Source: Nymphalis io
Lineage: Eukaryota; Arthropoda; Insecta; Lepidoptera; Nymphalidae
NCBI RefSeq assembly: GCF_905147045.1
Contig: NC_065903.1
Span: 558,001 to 622,000 of the forward strand
Direction of reading: 5' to 3'
DNA length: 64,000 nucleotides
A model generated the notes under the pieces. That model did no database searches. It saw only the letters and a list, made by a program, of their open reading frames with translations, and was not told the DNA's origin. Within the stretch, counting starts at the first letter, position 1. Every line of letters begins with the position of its first letter. The position numbers and the translations under genes were made by a program. Positions 43,798 through 55,915 of the stretch are shown here, piece after piece.

Positions 43798-43916
43798 CGC
43801 AGCGGCCATGACGGTAGTAGTATCTGTAATCGAGGAGTACTGCGGAACTGCACCAACCAGTTGCTTGATCACGGTTGCGGGAGCCATCATGCATCCAGAG
43901 ATCATCTTAATGCAAG
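43798..43916 (+). CDS. Candidate first coding exon of an unrecognised gene
   Basis: After an acceptor-like CTCTCGTCAG (ending 43797), the sequence CGCAGCGGCC leads into ATG 43808. It then encodes 36 residues (MTVVVSVIEEYCGTAPTSCL then ITVAGAIMHPEIILMQ) before CAAG and a donor-like GTACAG at 43917. GC content and CpG frequency are well above the surroundings. I do not recognise the peptide, and no following exon was found in the next 20 kb. The antisense strand is also open across this stretch. It may be the start of a long-intron gene running off the right edge, or a non-coding 5' exon. Confidence 0.3.
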
Positions 43917-43994
43917 GTACAGACTTTACAAATAATATTTATTAAGAGCAATAAATCCGATTTTAACAAATTTATAAATTCACTACTATCAGCT

Positions 43995-44340
43995 ATGGCT
44001 AAAAATAAACCAGATAAATTTCAAAATACTGTCAATACAAAAGCTGAATTTGATCCATCATTGAAAAACCAAACAATGATGTGAATGAGGTAAAATAAAG
44101 TAAATGGAAGCATCTATTTTTGATTGGTCTGAAAGACATTTCGCTTTATCTGGACTTACTGTACTAGCTAAAAGACCGTACGAGAGTCTTCCTCCGCTAC
44201 TTTATTTTTGTACCGATTGTCAGAATAAGTTGTTAGACGTATTTCCTTGACAAGTAAATTATGGTCAACTATTAAATGGTATGCTTTTTAAATGTGCAAA
44301 GTTCGCTGATTCCTTGGAGGAATACTTCTATGAAAAATGA
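43995..44340 (+). pseudogene. Broken short coding remnant, family not recognised
   Basis: Three coding-like pieces follow each other: ATG 43995 to TGA 44084 (MAKNKPDKFQNTVNTKAEFD ...), then after a frame change ATG 44104 to TGA 44250 (MEASIFDWSERHFALSGLTV, PPLLYFCTDCQNKLLDVFP), then in the same frame past that stop to TGA 44340 (QVNYGQLLNGMLFKCAKFAD then SLEEYFYEK). Composition is protein-like (Trp, paired Cys, few repeats), but it has one frameshift and one internal stop. No introns are seen, so a processed pseudogene is possible. Confidence 0.35.
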
Positions 44341-44532
44341 GTTTTATTGAATCGTTGCGGTATTGTTTATAAAGTTGAGTGAGTTTACAGTCAGACGTAA
44401 TTCGAGATCAGCTGGTCGTTTCGCTGCCTGAAGTAAACTTACCTGAGACAATTGTCATGTGCATTATAATTAGAGAGTTATAATAGTGAAAGAAAACCGT
44501 GTTATTATTGCATTTTAATAAGTGATAAAATG

Positions 44533-44563
44533 TATTGTGTGACAGTAAATTGGTGTTACAAAT
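44533..44563 (+). repeat. Local duplication, copy 2
   Basis: TTGTGTGACAGTAAATTGGT then GTTACAAATT; partner of 43738-43770. Confidence 0.7.
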
Positions 44564-44639
44564 TATAATTGTCATCCTCTGATGAAATTATTTACATGAG
44601 AATCTTCGACAAAAGACCCAATAACTTATTATATATTTA

Positions 44640-44702
44640 TTGGGGTTTGAATCCAGGACCTCGAGATAGCCATTAGACCAACGGGCAGTCATCAGGAACT
44701 AT
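44640..44702 (-). repeat. tRNA-like SINE head, minus
   Basis: The reverse complement reads CTGCCCGTTGGTCTAATGGC then CTCGAGGTCCTGGATTCAAA, with A-box and B-box spacing of a tRNA. It lacks a credible acceptor-stem pairing and follows the pattern of the 45053 SINE head. Confidence 0.55.
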
Positions 44703-45052
44703 CTAATAAAAAAACAAAAATCAAAATCGGTTCATAATCACAAAGATATAGGAATATTTGTACAACAAACGATAATGGTAGAAACGACGACATCGATTTA
44801 AAGATTTTAAAGCGGTAAGACAGCTGGTCAAGTAACCCAATAAATGATAGGTACCTACTGGTACTGGCCGCACCTTTACGCGCGAAAACCTTACGGTATC
44901 TGCGATTTATTTATCTTACCATTTTTATGCGCGAGGTCACGAGGTTTGTGAACGTAACTGGGCACGTTATATTCTTATGGATTTAAGAAATATTTTTATG
45001 TATTTCTGTATTATAAATATGATTGTTAATTGTATTTGTACTAGGGCTTTAG

Positions 45053-45300
45053 ACTGCCTCGTTGGTCTAGTGGCTACATGTAAGGCCGCAGATTTAGTGG
45101 TCATGGGTTCAAATCCCAGGTCGGCCAATAAAAAGTTATTGAGTTTTTCTTATTAAGTACGTAAAACCGTTGGTAGGGAATAGAGAGGGCACCTGTGCTT
45201 GCGCATACACATGCGCTTAATAATATGTTCTGCGCAGTTGGTTAATCTGTCTTGAGTTTGGCCGCCGTGGCCGAAATCGGTTTGGAGGACATTGTTATTT
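45053..45300 (+). repeat. tRNA-derived SINE
   Basis: Head CTGCCTCGTTGGTCTAGTGG, B box GGGTTCAAATCCC, then CCAATAAAAAGTTATTGAGT and the CTGCGCAGTTGGTTAATCTG block. The same family is seen in fragments at 13535 and, reversed, at 53625. Confidence 0.8.
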
Positions 45301-45520
45301 TATTGTTAGGGCTTTGTGCACACTCGTAATAGAAGATTTCTACCACTTTATTGTACCGTTAAATAACTATTTCATAATTAGTTTTGATGCGTTTCAATTT
45401 ATAGGATGTGATCCTGAGTAGTTAGGGGATAAGAAACTTATAACTTATCTGAGAGAGCTTGGTTTGTGGGGTATTTTTGGTGGTTGAATGAAATTATATT
45501 AATATAGGTAGACCCTTACA

Positions 45521-45553
45521 TCAAATAGGCTACCACACAGGTAGCCTATTTGA
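45521..45553. repeat. Perfect 14-bp stem hairpin
   Basis: TCAAATAGGCTACC, loop ACACA, GGTAGCCTATTTGA. Every stem base pairs. No gene adjoins it. Confidence 0.85.
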
Positions 45554-46417
45554 CGAAGTACCTTCCTGTTATAAATAAAAAAAACAAAAGGTTTTTTTAA
45601 TATGTATTAAATGTCATAGTATACATAGAGTCTATTTGAATCTAAAAACTTGAACTATAAATTGCCCTTCAGTTAAAACTACATAATAATATTCTATAAA
45701 ATTTCCACATGAAACTCTTTTAAATATAAGTTACCAGTGATGCTAATAATAACCAATAACAGTATAACACAAAATCAAAGATAACTTACGAAATTATATT
45801 AAAAAATAATTAAATTACCTTAAAAGTTACTGCCTACCTATATACCGAGTTACTTTTTTTCCCCTTTTGATTGGGTTGTCTGGAAGAAATAGATAATTAG
45901 CCATAAAATCTTGTAACCTACTTAGACACAGGACTTAGTTCGAATTATTTTTCAGTATTTTTAAGTATGGTGTACAATAAAGTAGTAATAAATAAAAAAT
46001 AACCTCTTTTAACATTCATAAAACTAATATTTCTAAATATTCATAGTAGCTTTATTATCATTTAGTTCAAAATAATTGCTTATCTGATCTCGCTGCGGTA
46101 ATGTAGACCTTAACCCTACAGCTAATCTAATACAGGTAAACCTAAGCTAGACGGGATGTGCAAAAACCTTATGGATCTTATCTCAGCATTTAATCTACAC
46201 TTAGTCACGAGAGAAAGCAACGAAAAGGAGTAGACGTAGCTAACGTGTTGTTTCATATACTCATATTATTAACAATCACATTGCATCATTCAAAAGACAA
46301 ACAAATACATGGAAACATACATTACATTTAAAATAATTTTACGGTTTAAAAAAAGAATGAATTAAAATTGCATTCATACACTTATTGTATGAAAGAGCGG
46401 TCCCTCTGCTACAAGTG
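45554..46417. other. AT-rich intergenic region
   Basis: No gene or recognised repeat family seen. Confidence 0.5.
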
Positions 46418-46850
46418 GGGCCGAATTCTACTAAACTGTAACGATTATTAACTATCTTAAACATTTCTCTTTACAGAGGTTGCCTGGAAGAGATCACTAT
46501 AAGTGATGAGGCCGCCTTTGCATATTATATGTTCTACTGGCTATTATATGTTACTAAATGTTTGCAAAGTATGTGCAATAAAGGATTAATAAATAAATAA
46601 AATAAACTATAACGATTACGATACATTCCCGATTCAATTCTGATCCAACTTCGACTATTGTATATTTATTCTAATCGGAACCGAATCGATATGATGTTAA
46701 CATATACCGTTATGTCAAAACGAACCTTATTTGTCAAAGTTTATGCCAATAGTCGATAATTAAATTAAAGAATAAGAAATCGGATAAACGGCCACGATCA
46801 CACTTCGATTCGATTGCGATAATTTGACAATTTGTTAGTAGAATTGACCC
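46418..46850. mobile_element. Inverted-repeat DNA element (MITE) hosting a retroposon
   Basis: The left end GGGCCGAATTCTACTAAAC and the reverse complement of the right end GGGTCAATTCTACTAAC are inverted repeats. The interior also has loosely mirrored TTCGATTCGATTGCGAT and CCGATTCAATTCTGATC segments. No coding frame. A retroposon at 46448-46604 interrupts it. Confidence 0.6.
46448..46604 (+). mobile_element. Retroposon 3'-end fragment nested in the MITE
   Basis: Flanked by 14-bp direct repeats AACTGTAACGATTA (46434-46447) and AACTATAACGATTA (46605-46618), one mismatch, a retroposition hallmark. It contains AGAGGTTGCCTGGAAGAGAT, a small stem-loop ATCACT-ATA-AGTGAT (46493-46507), GAGGCCGCCTTTGCATA, TGCAATAAAG and a terminal AAAT-rich tail. 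I recognise this as the 3' end of a common lepidopteran non-LTR element, from memory. Confidence 0.7.
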
Positions 46851-47574
46851 TCTGATCGTATGGTCCCAATTTTCAGATTTTTAATGCTGTTACTTTATAT
46901 CATTAAAAAGAAAATGAATGATGTATAGAAGCGAGTTTTATTTGTAAAGTAGATAAAAACCGTGCCAAACATGATAATATATTGCCCATTGTTAAGTCGT
47001 AAATTAAGAGAACATAATTTTATTCTAAATTAAGCGTTAAATTATTTTATAATGTTTTTTTTTACATTAATTTTGTACAAGTATGTTAATTAACAAACGA
47101 CGTCAGTAGTAAGCGTGGGCGTTCGCTACGCAAATCCGGAAAGATGTTATTTTTAAAGGTATTTACCTTCTCTAATAAGTAGTTTAAGAAGTACTTATTA
47201 TGCCTATGTATATATTATATTAGTGAACACCTAATGATCGTTCTTTAATTCGTTAACAGTAAAATAACAACACCAAAGACAATCAAAATATTATTTATTC
47301 CAGACGGCTCTTATGAGTAATTTTGAATCAGTTATGTTACAGGATTGAGTTGAATTTTAAGTCAAAAACGAGAAGAAATAGCAAAATTCAGTAGTTACAA
47401 GTTTTTTATTTACTATTTTTATAGTCAACTATATATAATTAAATTTATACGACTAATACGAATTCCAAGCTTTTTATCAATCAATGTTGACTTTAACAAA
47501 ATAATTAAATTAAGCAATAAGTTCCCCCAAAAGAATAACTTGCCCCAATATATAAGATTCGCATCGGAACATCA

Positions 47575-47650
47575 CGAGCGTGGCGGAATAAGCTTCAATC
47601 CTTCTTAAGAAACGAGGCCTTATATTAGCCCATCAGTTACATTAGGCCAT
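47575..47650 (+). repeat. Old Metulj-like SINE fragment
   Basis: GAGCGTGGCGGAATAAGCTT, CGAGGCCTTA and TTAGCCCATCAGTTACATTA are diverged matches to the 3' half. Confidence 0.6.
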
Positions 47651-50566
47651 TATGCGTTGTGACTTCACTTTAAGTACAAATACCGTACCATATTTATACT
47701 AACAAACAATACACTTCCTACAATTAACGCATGTTATTAACAATTTAAAATGATTTTCCTATAATATAAAATGTATAAATATAAAATAACTTACGTTCTT
47801 TGAATACTCAATAACACAACTGTTTTAATCGTTGATATAAGTAAGTTTATAGTTAGGTTAGTTAGGTTATGTCACTTTAATTATAAAAAATGATACACTT
47901 ATCGTAATCATTCTGATCCATATTAACTATTTTAAATGGCCTAAGTCGTGCCATTCCGGTCGCTCGCAGATAAAATATTAAAACTACACCCAGTGCTACT
48001 TCTTAATTGATACCCATTAAATAAATAGACACGAAAACACTGTTTATCTCCATTTAAACTGAGGATGGCCATTTACATTGATAAGGGATGCTGGTGATAG
48101 CGGTCCGATTCGCATTTATATATCTTAATGACATCGATCTCCGATTAAAATGTGCATTAACTCGAATTCATTTTTATTCACGAAGAATTACAAAGTTTCT
48201 TTCATTATTATTAAGATATATATAGAAACGCGTACCTAATAAAAATGTGAACTAATAATAATATCTATAAGCCGGATTGTATTTTTTTATAATCTCTGTG
48301 TTACTGTAACTTATTTATCTTAGTGTTATAGTAATTCAGTTTATTTTATATATGATAATTGGTTAATCAATAATATTTGTTATTAACCAATTATAATTTG
48401 TTATTAGAAAAAGCATTGTAATTTATCAGGTTTATATTTTAGATATTTGCTTAATATTCTTCAGAAATAAATTTTCGGCAGTTGATTTTTGAGACTATAA
48501 ACAAACCCAGGCCAAAAATAATTAAATACTTAAAATGAATAGTCATTTTAGACAGTATTATTAAAAATAAATGTAGTCGCTTACAATTGACGTATACAGT
48601 ACTTACAGTAGATATTTGAAAGTAGATTATAAAAAAGATGCAACCAAAAAAAGGTACTAAGTCGCAGCTTTATAAAAGACAAACTTCTTATTAATAACAT
48701 TGTACTTATCTATATTACATAAATTGATAAATGTATTATTACGTAACAGGAAGACGAGATGATCGGGAACAAGATACGTGGGCGCGTATTAAGAAGCACT
48801 CGATATGTTTAGCGTAGTTAAATGTTATTGTGTATGAATTATTCCACTACAGGCTACGGCTAAAGTCTACACAAAAATAACAATTGGTGATAATCGAATG
48901 TCGCTGTGGTGACAATGATTTATGGATATTTAGGACATTATACATGATAGGCGGCACAGGTCCACGAGCCATTAGCGTGTAGAGAGGTAGATCGAGACGG
49001 CTTCTTATTTATATATTAGTATTTAGCTTTTAAAATTATCGATTATTTTATCCACTCTCGGCCCTACTTATAAAAGTTGCTTAGCGAGTGATTAGTTAAA
49101 GCGAATCAAACCGCAGGGCACAGTTAGTATTTTTTATAAAATTAATATTATTTATCAAATTAAGGATAAATATTCATAAAAATGTTTACAGTACTGTACA
49201 TTGACTTTGACTTTTGTATTTCTATATTGGTTTCTATAGTTGCGTTATATGTTGTTGTTATATGCAGATGTGTTTCAAAATCCTATATACTAGATATATG
49301 AATACTCATATACTGCTTTATTAAATACTGCCGTACAAATACAAAGGCAATTTAATATTTTCCGCCATTGTAATGAAACGTGGTAGCTCTACAGCGTCCA
49401 GTCATCTCGCCTGGGAACACTTATGTCCGATGTCGAGCGCCGTTGAAACAGTACAAATGTGTCGATTCAGCACTCGTCTGACTTTCCCATTGCGGGTGCT
49501 TCACTTACGAGTGAATTTTTAATGATCACTATACTCATGAGCTTTCTAGAGACAAAATCTTAAGACAAACTAAATATATAAATGAAGTGTTGGTTCGGCG
49601 CGTTGGTGAAACAAGCAAGAAGTTGATTGGAAATAATATTTATTTTTATTTCAAATATCATGTTTGTCAGGCTTATAAGCGTGAAGTCAATAAAAAATGT
49701 TTTAATACTATGAATAATAGTGTAAGACACAAAAAACTAAAAAGTAAAAGACACACAGTTACACCGATACACAAATACACGCGTTAAATTTAAAATCACC
49801 CACATTTTACGCCGGGGATTAAAAAAATATTATTAATAATCTAATAATTAATTTAAAAAAATGTTTATAAAAGAGATTATTGTTATATATTATGTCCATC
49901 ATTTGTTATGTTTTTTTTTAAATTTAATATAATAAAATCCTTAAATTATTTAGTCAATAGTGGTTAGATATTATTAAAAAAAGACTAAAATATAAACATC
50001 GAACAAATACAATATTATTATTATTTTTTAAATTATATACTTTTTTAAAAGAATATTTATAATTTTTAAGGGAATGTTAAAAGCTACTACATAGTTAATT
50101 AATAATCTGTTTTCGTGCATTTTTTAATTATCTGTGATTATTTAAACTTGTAAAATTGATCGTAAAACTAAGCTAATTTCAGCTGAACTATCTAAACTTT
50201 TTAAAAACATTTAGAAACTATAGTTATATAATGTTAATACTTATATAAAATTCCGTATTTTGGTGTCAAGTCATTAAGACTTAATGATAAAAAATGGGAT
50301 CTAGCTCATTAATCTAAGCTTTAAACAATATTAATGAAATTTTAGATGAACAATATTTATGAACTTTAAAGTAATATGTATTCGTTAATGAATCGTTCTG
50401 GCACTTATTTATTTTGTAATTAAACCGTTTCGTGGCAATTTTATGATGATAGATTAAGTAATTTGAAATTGTATATGTAAAATATTTACATTATTAGGAA
50501 GCAGCGATACTATAGTGTGTCGTCTACACACCGACTCCAAAGCATAATTTTGATGCCACGGCATTT
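47651..50566. other. Gene-poor region with a possible conserved element
   Basis: AT-rich and non-coding. 48040-48180 is more complex than its surroundings (GGATGGCCATTTACATTGAT, AAGGGATGCTGGTGATAGCG) and could be regulatory. Nothing else recognised. Confidence 0.35.
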
Positions 50567-50625
50567 TTCGCGGGCTCTAACGGTGAAGTAAAACCTCGCG
50601 AGGAAACTTGCATGTTGGTGAGTTT
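50567..50625 (+). repeat. Metulj-like SINE core fragment
   Basis: GGGCTCTAACGGTGAAGTAA and AACCTCGCGAGGAAACTTGC, a diverged version of the family core. Confidence 0.55.
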
Positions 50626-50663
50626 TGTTTCACCAATTACCATTATTAGTAATATTATTCATC

Positions 50664-50838
50664 ACCAATGCACCACCAACCTTGGGAATAAAGATTTTAC
50701 ATCCCTTGTACCATAAGTTACCCTGGCTCGTTCATACTTCGCAAACCGGAATAGAACAATATTAAGTATTGCTGTTTGGCAGTAGAATATCTGATGAGTG
50801 GGTAGTACCTATCCAGACGGGCATGTGTAAAGCTTCAA
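50664..50838 (-). repeat. Family B retroposon fragment, minus
   Basis: CACCACCAACCTTGGGAATA, AAGTATTGCTGTTTGGCAGT, GAATATCTGATGAGTGGGTA and CCAGACGGGC. The A-tail end is missing. Confidence 0.75.
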
Positions 50839-53374
50839 TTAATCATGCAACTGTTAAATACATAAATCATACTGTATTTCCTTCTACATGACATTACTGG
50901 CATGACATGTCAGATGCCTTGCCCTGCCGTGGGACAGCTTATAAACAGTTCTGATATTATTATTATTTTGCCATATTGTTGCCATCTTGTTAATGAAATA
51001 CATCTTTTTGTATTATTTGTTAAGTACTTATGAACGAAGGAAACTTCCTAATAGCTAACGTCCTTTATTTAAACAAATTAGGGATTAATGTGGCAAATAT
51101 TTTAAAATCGCATTATTATTTTTACTTAGATACTTATATATGATATGGCATCTACATATTTTATTCTCCATTGAGGTCTAATTCCAAGAAAACCTTGAGA
51201 TCGCCTTGAGTGAATATTAGTGCTCAAATTTCTGTCTTGAGAAACGACGATAGCATTGTATTGGGAGCTACTTTTTTCTCATCCCCTATTCTTGAAACAA
51301 CACCAACTTGAAAATTTGAGAACTCAGAATATAAAATCTCAGTCAAAAGTTATTTTGATAAAAAAAACATCTTAATTTTAACCTAAATATATATATATTG
51401 TGTTGATAATATGATGACGTCATAATAAATAAAATGGTAGATGTCCAACAAATTGTAATTTTTTGTGTATTTACAAAACTTTACCATTTTTGTAACTTTG
51501 TAATTATAAAGTTATTTACCATTCCACATACTCGCTGGTCTAGTCCCTTCATAAAAATAAAATATGTCCCCCAAGTCTCGCATAGCTCAGTTTACATTTT
51601 GAATTATTGTCGCTTATAAAAGCCACGCGTATATAAATCGCGTTCTGGGTGGTTCAAGTTCAAAATAATACATATTATCATTATTATATCCCGCTGAAGA
51701 CGAACAATATACCACTTTCTCACATCCAATGACAAATTGCGAGTGAATTAATACCGAGAGGCGTTTGTACGAATAAATCAAATGGGGCGATTTTCACAGC
51801 GGGCTGTAGATCGTACCTTATTACATCACTATTATTGCATTCGTTATCAACCTTATTATTATACGCATATAGCTTATAATCGCAAGTAATATCTATGAAT
51901 AAGATTTGCAAATCGACAAGTCTATTTTTGCGTGCAATTTAATCATTAACCGTATTGTTCTAAGGGCTATTTTCGCTTGTTTGTTTGTTGCTAGTGTGTC
52001 AAGTGGTGTTAAATATACGCGGTCGCTGGAGGATGTTATTGCTCAGTGTCTTCGAGTACCAGTAGGGATGGGCAATTTACTCCACACGAGCCTTTATACT
52101 TGTCCTCAGTATATAATCCGTACTTAGTAATTTATTCGACTCGAAATAGGATTCGTCTTGATTAATGAAAGCGATATTGTATTTGCTTATCAAATAATGT
52201 CGACTGTTGGGGCAAAACTTTTTCCCTCCACCCTGGACTTTGTAGTGTTGTACATTAGTATCGATAATTTTAATTTTAAATTACTTAGGGGGATTTCGTT
52301 TGATTCTGAATCTCATTACAAACTTATTTTTAATGCAAAGAAGTAGACGTTTCCTAACGTGCTGCTTTTTGAACTATTTATTGTTAAGAAAAGTTTTATC
52401 ATGAGATGTGTATTAGAAAAAAATCAACGCATCAACTTAAGCATCTAGCAAGAACAACTTACAGTTCCACGTTGGATTTTTTAAAATTTTTAATAAATAA
52501 ATCGACAAATATGGAGAGAACAACCCTATCGCTTCGCAATGCATTTCGAAACAAATTACAAGAGGAGTACACTATTACGGGTTAATAGGCGCGCTAAATT
52601 AATAAATCGGGTTCGAATCGCTTACCCCATTCACGAGTGAGGAATTGTTTTAAAGGCAACCACCGCCATTGTACCTTACAGGCATAGCTAAATAATAACA
52701 TAACCTGATGGATTTTCGTGTTATTAATATATTTACAATTCTCACGTCCGCATACAAAATACATATAGACAACAGTAAAACACAAACTTTGTTTTATTAT
52801 TTATTTACCATTCATGTACAATAACATGACACCGCGTTAGACCATTTGCGATGAGAACAATTAAAATTATATCAATATAAACAACGCTTTAATTGGCTTC
52901 GAAATTAAATTTATTTGCTCGTGGGATATTTTTATTTAAGTATAGTTTGCAGTATAAAAAATAATAGAATGTTAAAAATAATATTGGGATTTTGAGAATA
53001 GGTTAAATATAATATCAATTAAAAGAAACTTTTCATTATAGTGCTTTTCCTTACAATAAAATTAAAAACGCCCGAGAAGAGAATTAAATACTTAAGGTAC
53101 ATACTTAAAGTACATAACTCACAGTATATACCTAGAATAATACAAAATAAATTGTCGATACTCAAAAACAAAATGAGTAATAATAGTTTTTAAGTAATTT
53201 GTGAATATTTAAAACTCTTGACTAGTGTGTTGTTTCTCAGTTTGACAAACATTGCTTTCAGACGTTAAAGAATTACAAATTTTCAAGAGAATCGAAACCA
53301 GCTTTATAGAATCACATGTAAGTACCTAGACTTGTACATACATATAATAATTATTACATACTTCTAAATTTCGC
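50839..53374. other. Gene-poor region
   Basis: Non-coding. The stretch 51660-52130 has lower AT content than its surroundings, with several short open frames of no family resemblance. It could hold regulatory DNA. No repeat family recognised. Confidence 0.4.
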
Positions 53375-53399
53375 TTATATATATATATATATATATATA
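53375..53399 (+). repeat. (TA)n microsatellite
   Basis: About twelve TA units. Confidence 0.9.
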
Positions 53400-53624
53400 G
53401 AAAAGAAATTGTCAGTAATAGCTTGAAATTTGGAAGACGGTGTCTCGTGTCTTGAATGTAAAGTCGTTGATCCTTTCCCTGGACTCTTTTCAGTAACACG
53501 TGTGTTTGTAGCACACTAGTGCACATTAATACTTCTACAAAATTAGCTTGACGTCGTTAAGATTGTCCACCATTTTAGTTCATGACCATCATCATAATTT
53601 TAAAAGTATAATATAATAATAAAA

Positions 53625-53795
53625 AAGTCCTCCAGACCGATTTCAAACTTTACGTGCTTTCCGAGGCACGGCAGTGTACATACTTTCAACTTCCAGTCTC
53701 CGGGCTGATACTGAGAATTTTCAACCCGCTAACTTTTTATTGGTCCGAGCTGGTATTTGAACCACTAGCCACTGGACCAACTAGGCAGTCAAATA
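53625..53795 (-). repeat. tRNA-derived SINE, minus
   Basis: The reverse complement begins GACTGCCTAGTTGGTCCAGT, has a B-box-like GTGGTTCAAATACC, then CCAATAAAAAGTTAGCGGGT. This is the same head and junction type as the 45053 copy, though the body differs. Confidence 0.65.
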
Positions 53796-55760
53796 TTATA
53801 CATTTAACCTATTATAGATACGCCATTGACCGAAATATACGATGATATGACAAGATTACTTACTTTGATTTATCAAGTAGCAGAGATGAAAACGGTACCT
53901 TAAATTTGAATTGTAATAAACATAAGGCACGTGAATAGTAGCGCATAATAGTTGTTTATATTTCACCTCGTATCTCCGTTATACACTTAGCAGGACGTAA
54001 ACCATAAACCGAGAGACGATGTGACACTGGAGATCTAATTAATTTTATGGTCCACTGACATGAATGACAACTTCTCAAGTTTATATAGGAAACAAATACA
54101 TACCTATATTTAAAAAAAAAAACATTTTACTTATTTTTTATTAGTAAGAACGCGTAGCAGACAACGCGAATATAGATAGTTTAAAGTTGGAATTCGATTA
54201 CATCGAGTCATTTCATATAGAGTACTAATTTAATTATTCAATATTACCATATAATCGTACCCTCGTTTTGTGCATAGATAATAATTTGTAAGCGTGCGTT
54301 CATTACATTTCTTCGATTTATGAAAGTAGCTACAACAACGAGCTAGCATTTATATGTGAATGTTTTTGTCCTGAATTCAAACAAGTTGAATAATGTTTGA
54401 ATTCCTATTAAAATATTAAATAATAAAATATATTAATATAATCAATTTAGAACTGAGCTATCTATCCTGTGATACAAGTTATCGTGTGTCTATCTAAAAA
54501 GAGACATGATCTTTGTAAAAAAAATTAAAAACAAAAGCCTCAGAAGGCTGAATTATGAGCAATTATTCACCTTGTAACGTAATAAAAATATATCTCTAAC
54601 AGTCACACCTTTATAGAAGTCACATTCGCGTGATCAACACGTTTTAAATAAATAAACAATGTTATTTACGATTACATTGACCTTAACTTATTGTGTTAAT
54701 CTTAAATATAAATATTCAAACAAATTTAATGACCAAAATAGACAGCTATAATTTAAACAATAGATTCCGATACCTTGCTTTGGTACGGTCTTTTTATTTT
54801 ACCGTAACCTGAAGCTTAACTAAGCTATGTACCAGTGACCATAGATTATATCGTATTTATTAATACGTTTAATCTGTGCTCACTGTTTAATATCACGTTT
54901 GGTAATTGATGCATATAATTTATAATACAAGTCATCGCCAATTTAAATAACATATTTTTAATCACTCTACGTAAGTAACATTTAAAATATGAATTAATAA
55001 TAATAATATATGTAGATATAAAGTATTTATAAAAAGTAGCATATTGGTTGTCACTTTTTAAACAAATGCTATCGTTGGTTCTAAGGTTGGATCAGATAAT
55101 TAAATGTCTGAATACCAATAAATGAAATAGTTTCTGTAATGTGGACTTGATTGGCAGCTTTCGAAGGAATGTCAGATTTATATATGCAGAATATTTTATA
55201 TTTGTCATATTTTTACGTAAAATTATTTGACGATCGCTATTTCTAAAATCTTTATTTTTATATATATATATTTACTGGTATGAAGTTGAGAAACTATAAA
55301 TAATTAAAAACGTAAAACTATAGCAACAATTTAAAAAAAATTGTAAATTAATTTTACACAATACAAACTATAACCTCCACAATTTTTCAATGCAATATAT
55401 TGATAGCTGGTAGCGCTCGACGATGAATAAATACTTGTAAAAGTCTATTTGAATAAAAATATTATGATTTGATATTATTAACAACATAGTTTATTTGTTT
55501 ATTTTTAATTCAGCTTACAATGTCTAAAGTGATCTTGCATCAGGGCATTTAATAAGTAATTTAGTGTCCATAATAGTCGGGTCCGTAAACCTGCCGTAAA
55601 TCATTTCGCTTATCAAAACATTGTGACGCTTAAGACTGACGTTTATGAAACGTTATTTATGTATTAATGTCATGACTTCCGCCTCGATGTGTACTTTTTA
55701 ATCTCATTAAAAGATTCATGAAAATCAAAGATTACATAGCAGCAATTCCACAGTGACAGC
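53796..55760. other. Gene-poor AT-rich region
   Basis: No gene, RNA or repeat family recognised. Confidence 0.5.
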
Positions 55761-55915
55761 CAGATTCATTACAGGTACTATTGACATAACATCTTAGTTC
55801 CCAAGGATGTTTGTGCATTGGCGATATAAGAGATAGTTAATATTTCTTACAGTGCCGATGTCTATGGGTAGTGGTGACTACATACCCATCAGAAGGTCAG
55901 ACTGCCAAACTACTT
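55761..55915 (+). repeat. Family B retroposon fragment
   Basis: TTACAGGTACTATTGACATA, CTTAGTTCCCAAGGATG, TTTCTTACAGTGCCGATGTC and the CCCATCAGAAGGTC end. The 5' half is missing. Confidence 0.7.

Noticed and set aside
45061..45127. Possible tRNA gene
   Set aside because: It has A and B boxes, but the stems do not pair convincingly and a SINE body follows directly, so it is a SINE head. The same applies at 5866, 7590, 21170, 26076, 44640 and 53625.
51720..52346. Cluster of 60-73 codon open frames
   Set aside because: Overlapping on both strands without family features or splice structure; treated as non-coding.
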